This document shows, piece by piece, positions 59,601 through 64,000 of a stretch of 64,000 nucleotides of DNA. Made by a program: the position numbers and the translations under genes. The DNA is from Rhynchonema sp. JSB1_4 (lineage: Eukaryota; Nematoda; Chromadorea; Monhysterida; Xyalidae), in assembly GCA_030248065.1 (NCBI GenBank), contig JASAMV010003304.1, forward strand, positions 1-64,000. The letters are read 5' to 3'. The stretch's first letter is position 1. Every line of letters begins with the position of its first letter. The notes under the pieces are model-generated. The model was given only the letters and a program-made list of their open reading frames with translations. It did not search any database and was not told the origin of the DNA.

Positions 59601-60471
59601 AGGTCGAGACAGATACCCCAAAGGTTGATAACCACTCTTATCCCGTCAGCGCCAGCCACAACAGTGTCTTGGGGTATTCTACTTGCCCCGACAACGGAAC
59701 TCTAATGCACTAATTTCTCATCTGTATGGACTGATTTTGGCAGAAAATAGGCTATTTTTGGGAAACGTCAAAATGTCAAAAATTGCGCACTATACCATTT
59801 TGCGTTCATATAGTCCAGTCCAACAACAGCTAATGCAGAATTTATGTCCACTGCGTTGCCTGATCCGCCAAGCACATAACGCGTGATGCAACATTATAAA
59901 CACACTCACGCAGCCAGCCAACACACACAAGCTGACTGCCTGTCTGTGCTTGTAACGTTGCATCACGCGTTATGTGCTTGGCGGATCAGGCAACGCAGTG
60001 GACATAAATTCTGCATTAGCTGTTGTTGGACTATATCCCCCAAGGTATAGCATCTCCCCCTCTCCAGTACGGTATGTGGCCCCCCGCGCTCAGGTACAGT
60101 CAGTACAGTATCTCCCCCTAAAATTTCTTCCCCCCCCCACCCCACCCCCCAAATCGGATTCCCCTTCCGCACAATTCTGGGTACAGTACAGAACCCCGGT
60201 ATCTCCCCCTTTTTTGGCCGCAAGCAGTGTAGTTCCTGGGGGAGGGGGTCCCCCTCGGGTACGCCTGTTCCTCCTCCACTGTACGCCCGCCCCCTGTTCC
60301 GCCCGGAGTAGAGCCCCTCCCCGGAACAGAGCCCCCAAAATGGGGTCAGTGATTAATAGAGCCCCTCTTCTATTCAGGTTTTTACAGTATACTCACTTTA
60401 TAATCATCAAATCCTTTGATCTTGCGATCAGATAAGTATTTGTAGTTGCAACACGTTTGTTCGGGCTCCAT
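50669..60471 (-). CDS. SELENOI: ethanolaminephosphotransferase (CDP-alcohol phosphatidyltransferase, SELENOI/EPT1 type)
   Basis: Integral membrane enzyme of the last step of the Kennedy pathway: CDP-ethanolamine + diacylglycerol gives phosphatidylethanolamine (ER/Golgi). Ten exons close in phase (402 aa; human 397): 60471-60397, 58829-58761, 58589-58409, 58322-58184, 52563-52440, 52346-52232, 52146-52101, 52040-51857, 51720-51541, 50764-50669. The CDP-alcohol signature DGx2ARx8Gx3Dx3D is intact at about residues 112-134 (DGKQAR ... GELFDHGLD). Other SELENOI marks are [57 protein letters not shown] and HIHYGV. About ten helices are expected. It is closer to SELENOI than to CEPT1. The protein ends KSD-stop where vertebrate SELENOI has Ser-Asp-Sec. 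Intron 4 (52564-58183) is a 5.6-kb transposon stack. Confidence 0.95.
50895..51104. mobile_element. hAT-like MITE built of TTTACTAGCTTTT words
   Basis: Left end CAGGGTTTATTTTTTC, right end GGTTAAAAAATCCATG. Exact 8-bp target duplication CTCAGGAG (50887-50894 and 51105-51112). The interior is almost only inverted TTTAGTAGCTTTT / AAAAGCTACTAAA words. It lies in the last EPT1 intron, and its insertion site is inside an older palindromic element (up to about 51430). Confidence 0.8.
51105..51432. mobile_element. palindromic MITE of the CTCATGAGCT family in the last EPT1 intron
   Basis: Arms with AGACACTTTTTCTAAAGCTG and CGAAAGCGAAAGAAAGAGAA on the left are mirrored at about 51310-51432 (GTCTCATGAGCTCATGCTTG end). 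Related to 19312-19498 and to the element ending near 20146. Confidence 0.6.
54582..55009. mobile_element. MITE with TATACTTGCG termini, copy 2
   Basis: Ends TATACTTGCG / CGCAAGTATA; exact 8-bp target duplication CACCGGAC (54574-54581 and 55010-55017). Same orientation as copy 1 (26946-27366) and nearly identical to it. Confidence 0.92.
55022..56094. mobile_element. TTA-flanked PIF/Harbinger-like MITE with GCGGGTTGCGGG repeats
   Basis: Inverted ends GGCGGCCTTCACAATGCATG / CATGCATTGTGAAGGCCGCC, flanked by TTA on both sides (55019-55021, 56095-56097), the target duplication typical of PIF/Harbinger. Both ends carry many copies of TGCGGGTTGCGGG in opposite orientations. A smaller MITE (55528-55684) has landed inside. 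Confidence 0.78.
55528..55684. mobile_element. MITE, family TATRGGCAATCCATCGGCTC, copy 3
   Basis: Almost perfect palindrome: TATAGGCAATCCATCGGCTC at the left is mirrored by GAGCCGATGGATTGTCTATA at the right, with TTTTTATACACACAGCGC arms inside. Shorter than copies 1 and 2. Confidence 0.82.
56119..57850. mobile_element. second TTAA-flanked fold-back element, abutting the first
   Basis: Ends AGGGTCTCCGCCATATATAT / ATATATATGGCGGAGCCCCT, flanked by TTAA (56115-56118 and 57851-57854). It shares the left TTAA with the element at 52840-56114. The arms are about 800 bp each and mirror each other, so the same short frame ([20 protein letters not shown]) appears once on each strand. No transposase is seen. 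Confidence 0.8.
58890..60396. other. EPT1 first intron: decayed G/C-rich repeats
   Basis: Contains a CAGTGCTGTGGCTGG end at about 58902, then words GGTACAGTATCTCCCC and GTACGGTATGTG (58930-59160, 60040-60210), a CAGTGTAGTTCCTGG end at 60222, and a half copy of the TACCGTAAAAACC family (60300-60391). Between 59290 and 59535 is a decayed relative of the TATACTTGCG element core. The palindrome 59809-60036 is listed separately. All lie between EPT1 exons 1 and 2. Confidence 0.55.
59809..60036. mobile_element. near-perfect palindromic MITE (TATAGTCCAGTCCAACAACA ends)
   Basis: About 85-bp arms, nearly identical (GCAGAATTTATGTCCACTGC, GCGTGATGCAAC), with a roughly 55-bp loop (ACTCACGCAGCCAGCC). The near-identity of the arms suggests a recent insertion. 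Flanked by TA. Confidence 0.85.
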
Positions 60472-61152
60472 TTCCAGTATTTTTATGTTCACGCTAGCTG
60501 GCTGCACTTAAAGCCGGCCGTCGTCGACCGACCAACCACACGAAAGCGTTTTTTCTTCAGTTCAGCAGATTCAAACAGCAGTTTTCTACCACCACGATCA
60601 CTGTGCTATAAATCGCAATCGCGTCATTAATCTGAAGCGCTCCTGAAATGCAATTGGTCTTCGCACTGTTCCTGTTCCACAAAACAAGGAAAACCCCGGA
60701 ACGAATAACAAAATGAAAATAAACTAATCAAGGGGAAGGTATCAGGATCAGAGGTCGCAATCGGGCCGGGCCGGGCTAGGCATGGGGGCTATACCCAATA
60801 CCTGGTATTGGGTAAACAATACCCAATACCGAATACCCAATACCTGGTATTGGGTATTGGGTTGGGTCTTCGCCAGGTACTGGTACTGGGTGCGACCCAA
60901 TACCCCGGTTTTGCCCTATTTTCCGCCACAGAGCCCTGAAATTTTGTAAAATTTTCAATTTTTAAGCCTTTGAAAATGCTATTTTCAGCTGCAATGTTAA
61001 GAAATATGAGAAATTCAGCCAAATTTTTATCTAGCAGCTAGCATTCGATCAAAACCGAAAACAGACCCATTTTCTAAAAAAAGATTGGAATTTTTGGGTA
61101 TTGGGTCTGTATTGGGTCTCACACGAGTATTGGCAGGGTACTGGGTTGGGTC
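60472..61152. other. upstream flank of EPT1 and start of a CCCAATACC repeat tract
   Basis: 60472-60730 is the likely EPT1 promoter and 5' UTR. 60770-60900 and 61090-61150 hold CCCAATACC / GGTATTGGG words in inverted arrangement, related to 61905-63246. No gene is visible. Confidence 0.5.
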
Positions 61153-61617
61153 CAGGGTAGCACTTTGGCGGGGGGTCCCCCCAAATTCATCTATCTATCG
61201 TCAACACTTTTTGATTTCATCTATCTATCGTCAACACTTATGGGCAAATCTATCTATCGTCAACAAATTTTGGGAACAATCTATCTATCTTCAACAACAA
61301 TCGAACCGAAAATAGACATTTTTGACTCCAAATGGCTCAAAATCGGTATTTTTTACCCCAAAAAGGCAAAAAAATCGCGCGCTACGCGCGGATTTAGTGC
61401 ATCGAAGTACATTTTCAGTACTATTTAAACATTATTACCTGCTTAGTCCACTATAATGTACCTTGATTTTTGGGTACCCCACCATCTATCTATCGTCAAC
61501 AAGTTTGGGTCGACCCCCCCCCAAATTTAGGACTTGGGTCATCTATCTATCAGTACCGTCAACACACTTCGGGTCCCAATCTATCTATCGTCAACACCCT
61601 GACCAAGTACTACACTG
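61153..61617. mobile_element. hAT-like MITE with ATCTATCTATCGTCAACA words
   Basis: Left end CAGGGTAGCACTTTGGCGGG; right end CCAAGTACTACACTG. Flanked by GTTGGGTC and GTTGGGTT (61145-61152, 61618-61625), an 8-bp duplication with one mismatch. Seven copies of ATCTATCTATCNTCAACA lie in the two subterminal parts (from 61191, 61219, 61247, 61278, 61482, 61541, 61579). The core carries the CGCGCGCTACGCGCG palindrome shared with other families in this window. Confidence 0.78.
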
Positions 61618-61711
61618 GTTGGGTTTGGGTCCGATTTGAGGTATTGGGTATTGGGGGTGGGTATTTTGGGTGGTACAGCAGGTTGCCGCCCCGCCTGGGT
61701 AGCTACACCAC

Positions 61712-61903
61712 TGGACACGAATAAATGCGATTACAAGCGAAAAAACATCATTTCAAACCCCTTTTTAGGGTTTTTTGGGGGTATTTCTGGGAACAATTAT
61801 TTCAGGTTCGGGTCAGTGAATTAATAGAGGCCCCCCGGAATAGAGCCCCCAAAATGGGGTCAGTGAGTTAATAGAGCCCCCCCTCTATTTAGGTTTTTAC
61901 GGT
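61712..61903. mobile_element. right part of a TACCGTAAAAACC MITE
   Basis: Begins inside the family interior (GACACGAATAAATGCGATTA) and ends with TATTTAGGTTTTTACGGTA at 61903. The left part is missing. Confidence 0.7.
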
Positions 61904-62196
61904 ACTAGGCCTGGGCACAATACCACTTTTGACACCCAATACCAATACCCAATACCAATACCGGCCCTGTACCAATACCCAATACCAATACCAAATTGGT
62001 GACCCAATACCAATACCGGCTGAGACCCAATACCAATACCAATACCCAATACCAGATCAATACTACTGAAGTGCCTGGTATTGGGTTTGGTGTTGGGTTG
62101 GTTTTGGTATTGAGTATTGGGTATTGGGTTGGTATTGGTATTGGGTATTGGTCTTAGTATTGGTTTGGTATTGGGTTTTTGGTCTGGTATTGGGTT

Positions 62197-62622
62197 TATA
62201 CTTGCGGGCCGGAAAAAAAACCGTTTTTTTTTTCGGAAAAAAACCGAAAAAAACCGTTTTTTTTCCGAGGCCCGGAAAAATACGTTTTTATTTTTCCGGA
62301 AATTTTTCCAAGTGGCAACTTTTGGAAAAAAAACGGTTTTTTTTCCAAAAATTTCCGAAATATTTTCAAAGGTTGCGAAAGAATGTTGTCAAAACCAATG
62401 TAAATCGGTGCTAAACAGTTCAAAATGAGCACTTTTTAATCTCCAAGTGCATTTTTAGCCTGTTTCAGGCCATTTCCCGACAAATTTTCTCCAAAATAGA
62501 CGTTTTTGGACCATGGGTATCCTTAAGTACTGGAAAAATATTTGGAAAAAAAACGGTTTTTTTTCCGGAAAAAAAACGGTTTTTTTCCAAAAATATATTT
62601 TGCGGAAAAATACGCAAGTATA
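62197..62622. mobile_element. MITE with TATACTTGCG termini, copy 3 (inverted)
   Basis: Exact 8-bp target duplication ATTGGGTT (62189-62196 and 62623-62630). Reverse orientation relative to copies 1 and 2; the core is nearly identical to them. Confidence 0.92.
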
Positions 62623-62669
62623 ATTGGGTTTGGTATTGGTTTGGTATTGGGTTTTGAGTCAGGTATTGG

Positions 62670-63047
62670 CAGTGTAGTTCCTGGTCCGGGGCGGCGGTTA
62701 GTGTACCTACCCCTTTTTTCCGTGCGGCGGTTAGTGTACCTCCCTGGGGGGAAGGGGGGAAGACCCAAATTCAGGAAAAAGTCACTTTTTGAGGTAGAAA
62801 ATTTGACCGATTTTTGGCCCTTTTTGGAAAAAATTCTCCATAAAAAGGGTATTTTGGCGACTTTTGACAACATTGACCTAAAAATTACCCATTTTAGGCC
62901 TAAAAATGCCCATTTTAGGCCTAAAATTGGCTATTTCAGGCAAAAATTGAGGCGGTTAGTGTACCTGGCGCGGCGGTTAGTGTACTAGTGTACCTTGGTC
63001 GCGGCGGTTAGTGTACCTTAGGGGGGGCCCCCCCAGGAACTACACTG
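62670..63047. mobile_element. hAT-like MITE, family CAGTGTAGTTCCTGG, copy D
   Basis: Ends CAGTGTAGTTCCTGG / CAGGAACTACACTG; exact 8-bp target duplication GGTATTGG (62662-62669 and 63048-63055). The subterminal word here is CGGCGGTTAGTGTACC. The core matches copies A and C. Confidence 0.92.
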
Positions 63048-63247
63048 GGTATTGGGTTTGGTATTTGGTTTTTCTGGATTAGTATTGGGTATTGGTTTTG
63101 ACCCAATACCTGGGCAAACCCAATACCAATACCAGGCCAGCTTCAATACCAATACCCAATACCCAATACCAGAATTAGACCCAATACCAATACCAAACAC
63201 TGGTATTGGTATTGGGTGGTATTGGTATTGGGTATTGTGCCCACCCA

Positions 63248-63660
63248 TACCGTAAAAACCTAAATACAGCCCCCCGGAATAGAGCCCCCCGTAATACAGC
63301 CCCCCCAAAAAGGGGTCAGTGAATTAATAGAGCCCCCCCCGGAATAGAGCCCCCCTAAGTAACATCCCCTATACGGTAGTGTATTAAGGCTTGACAGTGG
63401 TGTGCAAGTACATTTATGCACGTTTGTTGTTCGTTCAGAGCACATAATACGCCTCTTATTGACGAACAGACACGAATAAATGCGATTACAAGCGAAAAAA
63501 CATCTTTTCAAACCCCTTTTTATGGATTTTTGGGGGTATTTCTGGGAACAATTTTTTCAAGTTCGGGTCAGTGAATTAATAGAGGCCCCCCGGAATAAAG
63601 CCCCCCAAAATGGGGTCAGTGAGTTAATAGAGCCCCCCTTCTATTTAGGTTTTTACGGTA
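63248..63660. mobile_element. MITE with TACCGTAAAAACCTAAATA termini, intact copy
   Basis: 413 bp, with both ends intact (TACCGTAAAAACCTAAATA at 63248; TATTTAGGTTTTTACGGTA ending at 63660). Subterminal AGCCCCCCGGAATAGAGCCC words on both sides; interior GCACGTTTGTTGTTCG. It can serve as the reference copy for this family in the window. Confidence 0.88.
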
Positions 63661-63673
63661 CCCCCTGGTATGG

Positions 63674-64000
63674 GCGTAAAAACCTAAATACAGCCCCCCC
63701 CCCGGAATAGAGCCCCCCCCCCCGTAATACAGCCCCCCCCCCCAAAAAGGGGTCAGTGAATTAATAGAGCCCCCCGTAAGTAACATCCCCTATACGGTAG
63801 TGTATTAAGGCTTCACAGCGGTGTGCAAGTACATTTATGCACGTTTGTTGTTCGTTCAGAGCACATAATACGCCTCTTATTGACGAACAGACACGAATAA
63901 ATGCGATTACAAGCGAAAAAACATCTTTTCAAACCCCTTTTTATGGATTTTTGGGGGTATTTCTTAGGGATCGGCGTCGGTGTCGGAAAAAAGTCGGTGT
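63674..64000. mobile_element. TACCGTAAAAACC-family MITE, cut by the window edge
   Basis: A near-repeat of 63248-63660 starting at CGTAAAAACCTAAATACAGC. From about 63967 a different sequence begins (GGGATCGGCGTCGGTGTCGG), probably the left end of another nested insertion that continues beyond the window. Confidence 0.75.

Larger units (their letters stand above)
61905..63246. mobile_element. element made of CCAATACC/GGTATTGG arrays, with two nested hAT-like MITEs
   Basis: Ends CTGGGCACAATACC (about 61908) and GGTATTGTGCCCA (about 63231-63243). Without the two insertions it is about 500 bp of ACCCAATACCAATACC words that switch to the opposite strand sense near 62080, switch back near 63100 and again near 63200, so it is self-complementary. 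Nested: 62197-62622 and 62670-63047. Confidence 0.7.

Noticed and set aside
61185..61600. Possible CRISPR-like array (regularly repeated ATCTATCTATCGTCAACA)
   Set aside because: Spacing is irregular, the repeats are subterminal words of a hAT-like MITE, and the genome is eukaryotic.

Overview
The window is nuclear DNA of a multicellular animal, almost certainly an invertebrate. It carries seven spliced genes with clear animal homologues, plus one small nested gene. Most introns are 40-200 bp with GT...AG ends and acceptors such as TTTCAG, TTGCAG or CTAG; a few very large introns are packed with short transposons. I cannot name the species. Compact introns would suit a nematode or another small ecdysozoan, but nothing here proves it. 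Exon models were built by hand from both strands; for the complete genes all phases close without a frameshift.

Layout. 48-5782 (-): SAFB-like scaffold attachment factor (SAP + RRM + Arg/Gly tail; the last exon is uncertain). 6277-11636 (-): PNISR-like Arg/Ser-rich splicing protein. 11637-13067: intergenic, with a dense GGAAGRCTGATTAC repeat cluster. 13068-13822 (+): RIDA imine deaminase. 14539-20984 (-): phospholipid scramblase, with a GPI-anchored Ly6-type gene (16477-17262, +) inside its fourth intron. 20985-27887: transposon-rich intergenic DNA with a LINE 3' end. 27888-30389 (+): organic solute transporter alpha (SLC51A; 5' exon not found). 31296-46082 (-): ARID1/OSA/BAF250 subunit of the SWI/SNF (BAF) remodeller. 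46083-50668: intergenic, with one doubtful exon. 50669-60471 (-): ethanolaminephosphotransferase (SELENOI/EPT1 type). 60472-64000: nested repeats.

The genes do not form one pathway. SAFB and PNISR (RNA processing) lie head-to-tail 494 bp apart. Scramblase and EPT1 are both membrane-lipid genes but far apart. RIDA/scramblase and SLC51A/ARID1 are convergent pairs.

The two most striking things are these. (1) ARID1 has two tandem homologous exons (36284-35987 and 35939-35708), each encoding the C-terminal half of the ARID DNA-binding domain. Both have phase 0->1 and length 3n+1, so only one can be used per in-frame mRNA: a textbook mutually exclusive pair that would switch the DNA-binding half of a BAF subunit. 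(2) There is a dense, nested population of non-autonomous DNA transposons. Many have exact 8-bp target duplications that I could read directly (hAT type). Their cores look alike, but the short tandem 'words' near their ends differ from family to family. TTAA-flanked and TTA-flanked elements are also present. The 10-mer TGATGTTTCA is also strongly over-represented across exons, introns and intergenic DNA.
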